Below, piece after piece: positions 11,573 through 24,200 of a DNA stretch of 64,000 bases. Source of the stretch: Pratylenchus scribneri (Eukaryota; Nematoda; Chromadorea; Rhabditida; Pratylenchidae); NCBI GenBank assembly GCA_030063045.1, contig JAQSEB010000031.1, positions 1,364,001 through 1,428,000 on the forward strand. Direction: 5' to 3'. The translations under genes were made by a program, and so were the position numbers. Position 1 is the first letter of the stretch; every line of letters begins with the position of its first letter. The notes under the pieces were generated by a model. The model saw only the letters and a program-made list of their open reading frames with translations. It was not told the DNA's origin and searched no databases.

Positions 11573-14521
11573 ATGGTGAAGGAAGGAAGAGCGGCAAAAA
11601 AACGAATAACTCGCAATAATAAATGTCGAACCCGTCGAAAAGCCGGCTTGACATATGAAGGGCAAAGCATCAATTATGATGATATCCGAATCAAAGTAAA
11701 TTTTAATACAATAATAATGATAAATTAATTTAAAATTCAGAAAGCATTTGCCTACAATTTTGATCTTTCAAATGAATTTGTTGTTGCGACACCGAAAAAA
11801 CGCAAATTGGAGGCAATTGAGAACAGAGAATCATTGAGCGTTCAAAAGAAGAAAAGGAGGAAGCAGCCAACATCGAAAAAGAAGCAACCTGCCAAAGAAG
11901 AAAATGTTGAAGAAGTTAAACAAATTGAGACAATGGTTTTTGCATTAAAATATTAAATAAATTTAATTTTATATTTTTAGTTTGGTGAAATTGAAGACTT
12001 TGAATTGATGAAAGAGGTGGTTCCTCGGATCAAAGACCAATATGTCATCAGAAGAAAAAGGAAGAGGCCAAAAGTATTAAATGATGAGAAAGATGAACCG
12101 AAATCATCCAACAAATTGGCCATCAGCCCACCTTTGGCCAATGAAATTGTCAATGAGACGGAAGACATCAAAATGGATCTTCAAAATTCAATTGTGGAAG
12201 AAACCGATGAAGAGGAAATTCAAATGCCTTGCAGTAGTGGCCATATTTCGAGGATCAATGAAGAAATTGTTGATGAAACGGAGAATGTCAAAATGCACAT
12301 TCATAGTTCAATCGTGGAAGAAACGGAGCAAATTCAAGTGGCCAAAAACATTTCGATCAATGAGGAAATGGTTGAAGAAACACAAAACATCAAAATGATC
12401 ATTCAAAATTCAATTGTGGAAGAAACAGAGCAAATTCAAGTGCCAAACCAAATTCCAATTATTGATGAAAAGAAGGCGGCTATCAATGTATCCAAAAACA
12501 TTTCGGTCAATGAAGAAATTGTTGAGGAAACTGAGAATGTCAAAATGCATTTTCAAAATTCAATTGTAGAAGAAACAGAACAAATTCAAATTGATAGTGG
12601 CAGCCAAACTTCAACCATCAATGTCAATGAGGAAATTTTTGAAGAAACACTCAAAATGGATCTTCAAAATTCAATTGTGGAAGAAACAGAGCAAATTCAA
12701 GTGCCCAAAAACATTTCGGTCAATGAGGAAATGGTTGAAGAAACGGAGAATGTCAAAATGCATTTTCAAAATTCAATTGTTGAAGAAACCGAGCAAATTC
12801 AAGTGTCAAACCAAATTCCAATTATTGATGAAAAGGAGGCGGCTATCAATGTATCCAAAAACATTTCGATCAATGAGGACATTTTTGAAGAAACACAACA
12901 ATTTCAAATTGATAGTGGCAGCCAAACTTCAACCATCAATGTCAATGAGGAAATTGATACAGGAACAGAACAAATCAAAGTGTCCAAAAGCCACATCTTC
13001 AATGAAGAGGAGGAGGATGATGAGATGGAAGATGACAACAAAATTGGTGAAATTGTTGCAGAAACAGAACAATCCATAGTGCTACAAAAACTACTTGGAT
13101 TATGCGAACAGGAAAATGTGATCAATTGGCAGGAATTTGCGTCTTCAACGTTTGATTTTTTTGAGATTATTTTTGCAATATTTATTCAATTTAGATCGCT
13201 TGAAAATTGCTCGAAATTGGGCGAAGGCACTTACGGCGAAGTATTCAAAATTTCAATTAATGGCGAAGAATGTGCATTGAAGGTTAATTTATAGGCAAAT
13301 AAAGTGCAAAATAATATTAAAAATTAAAGGTAATTCCTTTTGCCGTGACACCGGAAGAATGCAACAAAATAGTCAATGGTGATTATTTGAAGACGCCAAC
13401 CTCAACATATAATGAATTATCGATCACAAGGGAATTATCGAAATTATCGGATGAGGCCCAAACACAGCTGAATGGATTCGTCACCAGCGGTTTCATCCGC
13501 CTAATCCAATGTGCAGTGGTCAAAGGTTATTTTGTGACCATCAATTTATTTATATTAAAATTAATTTTAGGATTTTATCCTGAACCACTACTCAATGCAT
13601 GGGATTCATACCAAATTGAGAAACCATCACTTGCCGAAAATGAACGACCAACGTATCCCACCTAAATAATTTGGCCTTAATTTAATAATAAAATTTTAGT
13701 GAATATGCCACTGAGGAGCAACATTTTCTATTGTTTGCCCTTTCCAATGGTGGAATCGATTTGGAATCCTTCAAAGTTTGAATATTACCACAAATTATTA
13801 TTTAAAAACAAATTAATTTATAGATTCGAAAACAAAAGGAATCATATTCAATTTTTTACCAAATTGCCTATTCATTGGCCATTGCGGAGGAGGCACTCGA
13901 ATTCGAGCACCGCGACCTGCACATTGGAAATGTTCTCATCGATAAATGCGACGAACGCGAAATTATAAAGTTTGAATTTTAATTTTATTTTAATTTTTTA
14001 AAACTTTAAGATACATTTACGATGGGGCGGATGTCAACATAAAGTCTTTCGGGATTCGGGCCTCAATAATCGATTTTACAAATTCGAGGATTCGGAAAGG
14101 TTCATTTCATTTTTATTTGAGTGGCTAATTACAATTTTTAGATGGTTTGGGTGTTTACATCGACCTTTCCGAGGAGGAGGACCTTTTCAAAGGGAGAGGC
14201 GAGGACGAGAAGGATGGCGACTATCAATTCGATATTTACAGATTAATGCGCAATGAAAATTGGTAAGGAATGAACTTATAATAGAATTACAATTTGATAA
14301 ATTTATATTCATTTAGCAACAATTGGGTGCAATTCAATCCGAAAACAAATCTCCTTTGGCTGCATTATCTTTCCAAGAAACTTTTCGATCTTCCCAAATT
14401 GTTCAGAAAACGGCGGGAATCAATTTTGGAAATGTTCAACAAATTACTCAGTGTGGAAAGGGTTCGCGATTTCTTGAACGATGCTCAATTTTTGAAAGAA
14501 TTTGCCGATTACAGGGATTAA
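11573..14521 (+). CDS. hasp-1: Haspin-family serine/threonine kinase with repetitive acidic N-terminus
   Basis: Haspin phosphorylates histone H3 Thr3 in mitosis and meiosis to recruit the chromosomal passenger complex. The N-terminal region is basic (KKRITRNNKCRTRRK), then carries a long acidic repeat block at about 12130-13080. The kinase domain begins near 13195 with LGEGTYGEVFK and the lysine ECALKV, followed by ITRELSKLS. The catalytic loop is HRDLHIGNVLID, formed after splicing near 13900. The metal-binding motif is IIDFTNSRI, which corresponds to the haspin-specific D-Y-T motif in place of DFG. The C-lobe ends with WLHYLSKKLF, then the stop at 14519-14521. ATG 11573 is chosen because an AG acceptor lies just upstream; an in-frame ATG at 11504 is possible. 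Family identity is strong and exon borders approximate. Confidence 0.88.
12130..13080 (+). repeat. Coding repeats (E-T-rich) in haspin N-terminus
   Basis: About seven degenerate repeats of roughly 30-45 residues built around NEE(I/M)VEETEN, VKMHFQNSIVEETEQIQV and INVSKNIS. At the DNA level the copies are near-identical over many 20-60 bp stretches, which indicates recent unequal exchange. The product is a highly acidic, Val/Glu/Thr-rich segment with no known domain. Confidence 0.85.
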
Positions 14522-14624
14522 TAACATTTTTTCTCATCACTGCCTATTTTATTTATGAATGATATTTATTAAAATTGTTGATCTCTTTTCCTTTTTTTGT
14601 GCTAAAATATGATGGTCTTTTTCT

Positions 14625-15035
14625 TTGAATGAATTCACTTATCAATTTATTTTTGGATATTGTAAAGAATTTGGTCGTGCATAAAATTGATAAATTCAAA
14701 AATTATTTCAAAACTATTAGGGAATTTTCTGCTCTATCAAACCATATCTAAACCATTAAAATCTGTTGAGAATGAAGCGAGTTATATGAGTGCGTAAAAA
14801 AATTGGTGGCCTCATTTGAGGGAAAGGGAAGAAAAGAATAGATGGTGTGCCCTCAGGCATTCTTGATGAGCGAACTACTGTTACCGTACTCTCCTTTTCC
14901 TTAATCAAGGAGTGGCATTCACAATGTACCCTAAAGGCATTGTTCTATGATGATCTTTTTTTTTGGGAATTCACTCATCAATTTATTTATGGAAAATTTT
15001 AAAGAATTTGGTCGTGCATAAAATTCTAATCAAAG
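14625..15035. repeat. Direct duplication of about 65 bp
   Basis: The stretch at about 14625-14690 (containing AAAGAATTTGGTCGTGCATA) recurs at about 14968-15032 with a few changes. It lies in the 3' flank of the haspin gene. The intervening 280 bp show no gene. Confidence 0.75.
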
Positions 15036-15248
15036 TGTTATGCTTTCTTTTGGCAAAATATGCAAAGTGCCCCTTCTTTTTGACCGTCTTCCATCATATT
15101 TTGTCCCACTCGCCGCCTTTGCTTTATTGTAGAGGAAAATGGCAACCAAAGAGGCCAAAATGAGGACAAGAAGGATTGCACCAAATAACCAAGCAATTAT
15201 TCCTACAAAATGACAAATTAATGAGGATAGCAGGTGTACCAATGCCAA
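15030..15248 (-). CDS. Small single-pass membrane protein, possibly one exon of a larger gene
   Basis: A 72-residue frame on the minus strand starting MALVHLLSS. It has a strongly hydrophobic span, IIAWLFGAILLVLILASLVAIF, followed by a basic stretch (DGRRSKRRG), which fits a type III or signal-anchored topology by the positive-inside rule. The sense of the frame, the hydrophobic-then-basic order and the exon-like bounds suggest real coding, but no family is recognised and it lacks flanking support. It overlaps one copy of the local duplication at its 3' end. It could be the terminal exon of a minus-strand gene that begins in the 15.3-15.6 kb duplicated segment. Confidence 0.35.
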   Translation of the reverse strand: MALVHLLSSLICHFVGIIAWLFGAILLVLILASLVAIFLYNKAKAASGTKYDGRRSKRRGTLHILPKESITL

Positions 15249-15374
15249 CCACCTCCTTTCGATTCCTTCTCAAAAAATTTGGTCCATTTTTGTTTAGGAA
15301 TTTCCCTGGGCCACAAATTCTCTTCAGGCCATGAAACTATCAATTGTTTAGTTATTAAATTTTAAAAATTATCA

Positions 15375-15600
15375 AAAGGCTTGCTGCTTTTCTCCATGGA
15401 TTCAAATGTATTTGGTTTGGTTGTTGCTGGAAAAACCGATGACAAATCCTCTTCAGGCGATGAAAATATCAATTTTTCAATTACTAAATTTTTAGCAGAA
15501 AAAAGAATGATTTTTTTAAAAAAGCTTACAGCTTTTCTCGGTGGATTCAAATGTAATTGGTTTGGATGTTGCTGGAAAAACCGATGAAAAGGAAAAAATG
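15375..15600. repeat. Tandem duplication (about 150-bp offset)
   Basis: A block of about 70 bp at about 15377-15446 recurs at about 15525-15595. Both contain GGATTCAAATGTA(A/T)TTGGTTT and GTTGCTGGAAAAACCGATGA. On the minus strand both copies read as similar peptides (SSVFPAT.KP.TFES.EKS), so they may be repeated exons of an unrecognised minus-strand gene. Confidence 0.65.
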
Positions 15601-16075
15601 GAACAAAAAAGACAAAAAACGATAGAAATTATGTCGAACATTGATTGAATGTATTCAATTGAAAGAAATGATCAAATTGAGAAGGCCATTGGACCATTTT
15701 AATATGCCAAAAATTATTAGTCATCCATCAAAAACCAATTTCCCAGGAAGAAATTAAATGTGAATTTTTTTTCCATTTTATGTCCTCAAATTGATGGCAC
15801 CAAAACAACATTGCCCCAATCCATTCAAGCATCATCATCAATTCCTTCATTCCTTTCTTCCCTTCTTTACTTTCTTTTTGTCATTTTTGCTGGCCCCAAT
15901 TTTGCCCAATCATCCGCCAATTTCCGCTCAAATTCTCGACCATCCAAATTGCGCAACTCCAATTTTCCCATTTAACGAATCGGGAGGAAGGGGGCACAAA
16001 ATTGGCTGATGAGAGCAGAAAACAATTATAATCCTTCTCGAATGAAACATGATTATAATTTTCCTAGAAAGAAAT
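15601..16075. other. Intergenic, no gene seen
   Basis: AT- and C-rich sequence leading into the satellite array. It holds no supported coding region. Confidence 0.5.
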
Positions 16076-16114
16076 ACAATTACAATCCTTCCGGAATGAA
16101 CTTATAAATTACAA

Positions 16115-17245
16115 TCGCATAGAATTACAATTACAATCGCAATTACAACTTAGAATTTACAATTACAATCGCAATTACAACTTAGAATTACAATTACAAT
16201 CGCAATTACAATTTAGAATTTACAATTACAATCGCAATTACAACTTAGAATTTACAATTACAATCGCAATTACAACTTAGAATTACAATTACAATCGCAA
16301 TTACAATTTAGAATTTACAATTACAATCGCAATTACAACTTAGAATTACAATTACAATCGCAATTACAATTTAGAATTTACAATTTAGAATTTACAATTA
16401 CAATTTAGAATTTACAATTACAATCGCAATTACAATTTAGAATTTACAATTACAATCGCAATTACAACTTAGAATTACAATTACAATCGCAATTACAACT
16501 TAGAATTACAATTACAATCGCAATTACAACTTAGAATTACAATTACAATCGCAATTACAATTTAGAATTTACAATTACAATCGCAATTACAACTTAGAAT
16601 TACAATTACAATCGCAATTACAATTTAGAATTTACAATTTAGAATTTACAATTACAATTTAGAATTTACAATTACAATCGCAATTACAATTTAGAATTTA
16701 CAATTACAATCGCAATTACAACTTAGAATTTACAATTACAATCGCAATTACAACTTAGAATTTACAATTACAATCGCAATTACAACTTAGAATTTACAAT
16801 TACAATCGCAATTACAACTTAGAATTTACAATTACAATCGCAATTACAATTTAGAATTTACAATTACAATCGCAATTACAATTTAGAATTTACAATTACA
16901 ATCGCAATTACAACTTAGAATTTACAATTACAACTTAGAATTTACAATTACAATCGCAATTAGAATTTAGAATTTACAATTACAATCGCAATTACAACTT
17001 AGAATTTACAATTACAATCGCAATTACAATTTAAAATTTACAATTACGATCGCAATTACAACTTAGAATTTACAATTACAATCGCAATTACAATTTAGAA
17101 TTTACAATTACAATCGCAATTACAATTTAGAATTTACAATTACAATCGCAATTACAATTTAGAATTTACAATTACAATCGCAATTACAATTTAGAATTTA
17201 CAATTACAATCGCAATTACAACTTAGAATTACAATTGCAATCCTT
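16115..17245. repeat. Large intergenic satellite array (31/32-bp units)
   Basis: About 1.1 kb of the same satellite as at 5.1-5.6 kb. Here 31- and 32-bp units alternate, and CAATTTAG variants are interspersed with CAACTTAG. There are also short internal collapses (TTTAGAATTTACAATTTAGA). Degenerate units with CCTTCCGGAATGAAC flank both ends (about 16085 and 17240), as if the array expanded inside an older repeat. Confidence 0.95.
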
Positions 17246-17883
17246 CCGGAATGAACATAGAAACCCAATTACAATCCTTTTAAGCTTTCAACTTGAGTCG
17301 ACTCAAATAAACAAAAAATTGTTCTATAAAATATATTCATTCCCCCTTAATTTTGTTTCCTTCCTCCAAATTTACATTTGCCGCCTTTTTTGTCTTTCTG
17401 TTGAATGGAATACATTGCCGGCTGCTCATCCAATTCTCCACAAAATTTCCCCTTCTTCACCAAATCCACCAAGGTCATCCCGGCCGCCGGACACGCTAAT
17501 TGTTGGATGGGGAGGGAATGAGGATGAATGGACTGCCTGGATTGGGGCAAATGGATTGGATTTATTAGGGGGAATAGATGGATCATTGGTGGGGAATTGG
17601 CCATCAATGAATGGATGGATCAAATCGAATTGAATTGTTGATGGCCAAATTGAATAATTGGGAATATTGGATGAACAATTTGGGGGGGATGGATTCACTG
17701 GCGCCATATGGTCAAATGGATGGATGGATTGCCGGGAATGGGGGAAGGGGATTGGATATGGATGTGTTCATGTTCAAGGCCAAAAAGGCAAAGGAAAAAT
17801 TGAATTTTATTATATTTAATTGTGGGGCAAAATAATCGCCATAGTATTTGGGAGGTGTGAATATTTCTTCAAATTAATTCATT
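17246..17883. other. Intergenic, no gene seen
   Basis: G/A-rich and GGATGGA-rich sequence. The open frames here look like low-complexity artefacts. It is the 3' flank of the minus-strand homeobox gene. Confidence 0.5.
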
Positions 17884-20800
17884 TCATTCTATTTTGGCTG
17901 CTTCTTCCATTTTGCACCGTTTCTTCTCAATTTCATCCTCTTCATTCGGTGCTTTTCTCTTCCTTTTTCCTTCTTCTTCATTTTTCATCAAAATTCCCTC
18001 AATTCCAATCAACTTTTGTTCATTTCCATTCTTTTCCTCCTTTCCTTGTTCTTCCTCTTGCCCTTTTTGTTCGGATTGTGTCAATGTTGCCGCAGGGCCA
18101 ATTGTGGTGGGCGGCGCACTTTGAAGAAGGCCAGGCGGAAGAAGACGTTGTCCGCCAAAAAATGGATGCTGTGCAATTTGGCCAAGCCAAGGGGCCCAAA
18201 ATTGAGGATTTGATCGGAGCAGATTTTGAACCTGGATTTGAAGGAATTAATTATGGAAATATAGGGAGGGGAGGACTGACCGCAACCAAATTTTGTTGTT
18301 CCTGGAGGAGATCGATGCCAGCATTGGCCTGCCTTTTCCATTTTGTCCTACAAAAATGTTGCCCAATAATACTCGGTCAATCCCTGGTTTATCCGTCAAT
18401 CCCCTTCAAAATCCAATTTCCTCCCACCTAAACCCCCTTTTGACATGCAATCCCCCCCCCCCCCCTCTCTGTGTCCATTTCGCCACTTTGTCTAATCCTC
18501 TTATTGCCCACATTGGTTGGCATATTATATATGCTTCAATTGCCAAATGGATGCTTGGATGACACGAAAATGAACAAATGAATGGGACAAACCCAAAAGG
18601 AGGATGAATTCGGGTTTACCCCAATTGCTTTCCCCTTCCCTCCTATGCCGCTTTGCTTCTTTTTGGCTATTTCAACGCATAATTGAGTGGATTGACAGTG
18701 ACACCAAAATAACCGCCGATTGAGGCAAAATGGACATAAAATTACGGTAAATTTTGGAAGGGAGGAGGGCAAATCCCAAATTATTGAATGAATGAAATTG
18801 ATTGACTGACCTCCTATTTTGGTACCATGTTTTCACTTGAGTATCACTCAAATTCATCCTTCTGGCCAATTCCATTCGATCCTGCACTGACAAATACCTT
18901 CAAAAGCAAAGTAAATCCAATCAACCAATTGATATTCCATACTTGTGCGTGTCGAACATTGCCTCCAATTCTTGGAGTTGTTTGTCCGTAAAAATTGTCC
19001 TTGCCTTTCTCGCCTTTTTTCCTCCACCTGATCCGCCCGAAACTCCGCTGCTTGCCCCACAATTTCCATTGAAATCTGGTGTTTCCGGTGCCGATGAATT
19101 GGCCGAATGTCGATCGAGGAATGGAGAAGCCGACTGCAAATTGTTGATGGGATGATCGGTGGGCGGCGAATTGGAATTGGAGGCCGACTGGAGGAAACAA
19201 CCGCCGCCGCCAATGGCACCTAAATGAAAGGTGGTTGATTGGAGAGGAATGGCGCCATTTTCCGCCCTTCAATTTAAATTCAAAAAACTACATACTAGTA
19301 GGTATTCTCATTAAAATGAGGATGATATCTTTTAATTTCCATTTTATCGTCCTCAATTCCCCCTCCCCTTCCATTTACGATCATCCATTCCATTGGCATT
19401 TTCATGAATGATATTGTTTCGACCATTTGCCCCACATTTCCCCTAATTGCACATTCCACCGTGCACCTGCCTCCCCCCCCCCCCCCCCAAACTCGGCCAT
19501 CATTTCCACATTTTTTCCTTTCCATTGTTTTGGCATCCATCGGGATTGATTTGAATGAGAGATCGACTGCTGGGAATATGGATGGAATGGAATGGGATAA
19601 TGGCCGATGGATGGATGCCCATTCCCCACCCTCCATCCCTTTCCGGCCCAATGACAAAATTGTGCACCGATTAGGGAATTTGGGGATTGTTTGTTCGCGC
19701 ATAATGGGCCCCCCTTTTGCCCCAAAATGTTGATTTGGTGAAGTGCGCAAAATGGCGGAAATAAATGTGGGCAAAAAGTTGATCAAAAATGGAAGAACTA
19801 ATTGGAGGGAGAGATAGGGAGGGGAGGGGATAAACAAAAAAAAGTAAAATTCACCAATGGATTCGGAATATTTTAAATGAATAAATTATAACATAATTTG
19901 GTAATTAATAAAAATTAAACAATTTATTATTACTTCTTTATAATCCACCCACTCATCCAATTTTTCTTTCCCTGGGGCAATTTGCCTTACTAATCCCCTT
20001 CACCCCATCAATTGTTGTTGGCCCGTTCAAATCCAACATAAATCCATCCATGTCCATGTCCATGCTCAAATCCAAATTCACATTCCATTCAATGCCATTA
20101 AATTAAATCCCCCCTTCTATTCAATTTTCCTCCAATTTCTTCCAAATCCCCCGTTAATTCCCACTCAATTATTTGCCTGGGAATTGGATTAATGGTCGCC
20201 AAATCGGCAAATCCCAAAAGTGCGAATTGGATAGAATGGAATGGGGAAATGAATGGGAGTGAAGACAATTAGCCGGGGGCAAAGAAAGTGGGGGCAATGG
20301 AGGGGGGAGGGGAGGGGAAGGGGATATTTCCGCCAAAATGGGTCAATCTGAATGAATGAATTGTCCCCTTCACTCAAATTGGTCAGCAGCTACCATTTAT
20401 TTTTGTATAAAATGAATTGGTAGTGGGAAGGGGAAGGGGAGGAGGAGAGGAGGGGAATGGATGGTGGGAATACGGTAAGGGAAAACTTTAATGAATTTAA
20501 TTTAGCAATAAATGGAACGGATTGAACATTTGAATCATTTTGGTTGCTTACTTTCTTTCATTACAGTATTCCTTATTCATTCATTTTCCCGATTCCATTT
20601 TCCAATCAGCCATTTCCCCTCCATCTTATTAAATTTTATTCCCCTAAAAATAATGCCTCTAACTTTTATAAGTAATAATAATTTGGGAGGAGAGGGTGCT
20701 GCCACTCAATTTTACCTCGATTGGGACACGCAAAATGAGCCGAAAAGCGGAACCAAAAGAAAGAAGGAGTGAGGGTGGGGGATAAGTGGACAATTAGCAC

Positions 20801-21284
20801 AAAAGCCAATTTTTGATTGCTGATGATTATTTATGCCCCAATCCATCAAAAACGCACCATTCCCATTAGCATTTAGTGCTTCCATCATTGACTTTTCATT
20901 GGCCATTGTGGCCCCAAATGCGCTCATTTGTGCCAAAATTTGCTGAACGGCGAATTGTTGATTGAAAGTGGGCAAAGGGGGAGGAGGTTGATCGAGAAGA
21001 GTATCAATTCGGAATGAAGAATTGGAGGAGGAAGATGGGATTGGCCCCGCTGATGGCGGATTAGTCGACATTGAATGTTCATTTGGCCTATTTAATAATT
21101 TAAATAATAATAATTATGGATAATATTTATTGAGGATGGACCTGTTATTGGGAGAAAATAATTTTTGTGGAATTTGGCCGGCAGCCAACAATGCCAATGC
21201 ATTGGATGGATCACAAAATGCAGCGGTGGCGGCATTCGGCGGGAACATTAGGGCGGCGGCGGCCAAACGAGGGTCGAACATCAT
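17884..21284 (-). CDS. BarH-class homeobox transcription factor (ceh-30/ceh-31 type)
   Basis: A nuclear DNA-binding protein of the Bar family, used in neuronal fate specification. ATG at 21284 starts an Ala-rich N-terminus ([17 protein letters not shown]). The next exon carries SSFRIDTLL, a good match to the Eh1/FIL repressor motif (FxIxxLL). The homeodomain is split by three introns: [22 protein letters not shown], then [20 protein letters not shown], then [11 protein letters not shown], then TKWKRQ (exon near 18345). The signature [12 protein letters not shown] is specific to Bar homeodomains. The next exon gives [15 protein letters not shown], as in other Bar proteins. The C-terminus is K/E-rich (about 17884-18084). 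Splice phases were checked at four junctions and agree. Whether it is the ceh-30 or ceh-31 orthologue is open. Confidence 0.88.
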
Positions 21285-24200
21285 TTTTGGGTGGAGGAAA
21301 TTAATTTGACTTAAATGAAAAGGTTAATTGGGAGATTATTTATTTTTGGGGAATAATCCGGCATAAAATGAGCCAAAAATGAAGGAAAGAGGGAATTTGG
21401 AATTGGCTACTGTCCTCTTCTCCAATTGCAAAATGGGCGATTAGCCCGGAGGGCGGCGGCGGCGACAAATGGGCAGAAGAGTGGAAAATGGGAATGAAGG
21501 GAGGGAATGGGGGCGGGACCAAAATAGGCGATAAATGGAATGGATGGATGGGAAAATGGGCGGGGCATTTGGAGGGAATGGGACTTAATTGGTCTTTGAA
21601 AGGGAGGGAGGGAGGGAGGGGGTGAGGAGTCCCGAGGGAATGAATGAATGAATGAATTCTTCCCTTTACCGTATATTTAGAATGAATTGAGTGAATTCAT
21701 TTTGGCATTTTTGGGAATGAATTTTGTTGAATTTGAATTGAATATTCAATTGAAATGCTTTGAGGCGTAAAAAGTCATCGAAAATGAAGAAAAAAAATGC
21801 AAAATTGGACAATCCAAAATTACGGTGGGGAAAGTTTTTGGAGGATGGCGGAAATTCATGGAAATCAAATTTTTGGGAAGGAATGAAAGAATATTCACTA
21901 ATTTGGATGGAATTGAGTGAATTGGGATTTTGGGTTTGGGGATGATTCCCAGGGAACAAATGGCCCATTGGAAGGCGCCAAGGCCGGCTGCTGATGAATG
22001 AGCTGCTGGGAAAGGAGCCGGAGGGGAAAATGAAGGGAGAACATGGATGAGAGAATGAATTGGCACCTGAAAAATGGAATATAAGGGTAAAGGAAGGATG
22101 GGAATCGGAAGTGCCAATGGACTGCCCTCGGGCATGGGAATGAGCCGAAATATTTGGGAGGAAGTCTGGGATGGATGGAATATTCTTTTGGATTGAATTT
22201 GGCAATGCTACCAATTTGTCCCCCAATTTTGCATCAATTCCCAATGTTTTTGTTGGCCTCTAATTAGCCATCCATCCATCCATCCATTCATTGCCTTGGG
22301 AAGGTCCATTCCATTGAAGGGGGCCAACCAACAATTCAACAATTGGCAAATTGCGTGTCACCAACAAATAATCGGCTGGCATAAAAGAAAATTGAGTGAA
22401 AAGGGAGGAAGATGGATTAACCAATGGGCAAGGGGAATTAATTATATTGAATTGTTGTGAATATATTTTCGGGAATGATTGGTAAAATGTGGGGCATTAA
22501 AATAATAATAAAAAGTGCCAAATATTCCAAAAATGAATTCATCGGCAAAACAATTCCATTCTTTTCTTTTAGGCCCTTTTCCTGGACGGCATGCCCGGTA
22601 ATAAATTAATTTTGACTTGCGCAACAATTGGGCCGCCCGCTGGGCCATCAATGGCCAAAAAGGACTCCTTTTTTGATGGCCTTCAATTGACCCATCCAAT
22701 TCTCATTCCATTCATTCATTCATTCATTTGGTTGATTCGGCGCCTCCTTCTCCAATAATAAAATAAAAAGGTGCGCTTTTTGGCTGCTTCATTGCCTTTC
22801 CTTCTCTTCTGGATGCGTTGAATTGAAAGGTCATTTTGGAAGGCAATTTTGGTTGGTTCCTTCCCTCCCCCCCCCCCTTCCCTCCTTTTCTTTCCTTTAC
22901 CTTTTCCCGACTTGTTGTGGCAAAAGGGTGGTGGAATGCAATTTGCGCTAATTGCTCCCCAAAAGGGCGTTGAGGGCCGATCATTGTTGAGGAAGGGGAG
23001 GGAGGGCTTGCTTGGCGCCGGGAGGGATGGGGGAAATGGAGGAGTTGATTGTGAATTTGGATGGAAAAGGGCCAATTAAATTGGAGGGAATATTGTTGAG
23101 GAATGGAAGGGGGAATAATATAATATGCGCAATGCACAACCATGCAAATTTTGCGGTTGGAAATTCAATTGAACAATTTTATTAATATTTAAAATTACGA
23201 TTTAAAATGATGGATAATTTACAAATTCTTTTGATTGGACAAAATTTGATGAATTCCAATTTTACAATATACAAATGTTGGTTCAATTATAATGTTTGGC
23301 ATATTCATTCATTCATTCGAGTATTATTACCTATTTCTCTCCTACATAGTAATTTGGCCGGTCATCCATCCCAAAATCATCATCCCTAAATCATCATTCA
23401 ATCCCCCCATATCCTCTAAATCCCTTCCATTGTTGTCCAATTTTCCATTCCCACAAAAGCCAATTAGTTCATCCATTGGAGTGTGTGTGATCATCATTGT
23501 GGGCAATGCCCCCCCCCCCCCCCCTCTCCCCTTTATTCCATTATGAATATGCCATTTTGACTTTGTCATTGCTGGCCAAGTTTCCATAGCAATTTTTCTT
23601 TTCATTTTGTGCTGCCTTTCCCAATGGCCAAGTTGGCCACATTCCTTTTCTTTCTTTATTTTTAATCAATTCATTTTATATTCATTGTTGTTTTCCAAAA
23701 TATTCTCTTTTTGGGTGTTTCCTCAAATCTTTTAAATTCTCTTATATTTGTGAACATTTTCCGCCCAACAAATTCAATTCAAATGGAAATGGAGCGAATA
23801 AAAAAAGAATAAAATGACATTGGCCAAACCCATTTAGGCCATTAAAATTTGTGGTTTTTATTTGTTGGTTTGTTATTTTGGATTGGACCCCTCGTCACTC
23901 CCCCACTTTTATCAAAAAGGACAAATGGAAAGAGTTTTGTGGCCATTCTTTTTGGCCATCCCCCCCCCCATTTTATCAAAACAATTGTTTCGGCTGGCAA
24001 TAATTTTAATGTTCCATCATAAAATTCCTCCTCCAATTGTTCATTCCTCATCATCATTTTCAGCCAATTCCCGCGTGATTGACTCATTCTCGCAAAAAGG
24101 CTATCCATTCCTTTGCTCATCCTCCTTTCTTCGCCCTTTTTGACTTGTTCTTCCATTCCAACAATTTTCGTTGCACCGACCAAAAGCCTTGCCTTTTGTT

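Noticed and set aside
16115..17245. CRISPR-like regular repeats
   Set aside because: The units are contiguous head-to-tail with no unique spacers, and the genome is eukaryotic; this is a satellite.
21666..22244. 192-residue minus-strand open frame
   Set aside because: Low-complexity Pro/Ser/Phe/His translation of purine-rich sequence, no domain, no splice context; probably chance.
22442..22699. Minus-strand frame with RACRPGKGPKRKEWNCF, resembling a processed peptide precursor
   Set aside because: No signal peptide, no repeated cleavage units, and one isolated frame only.
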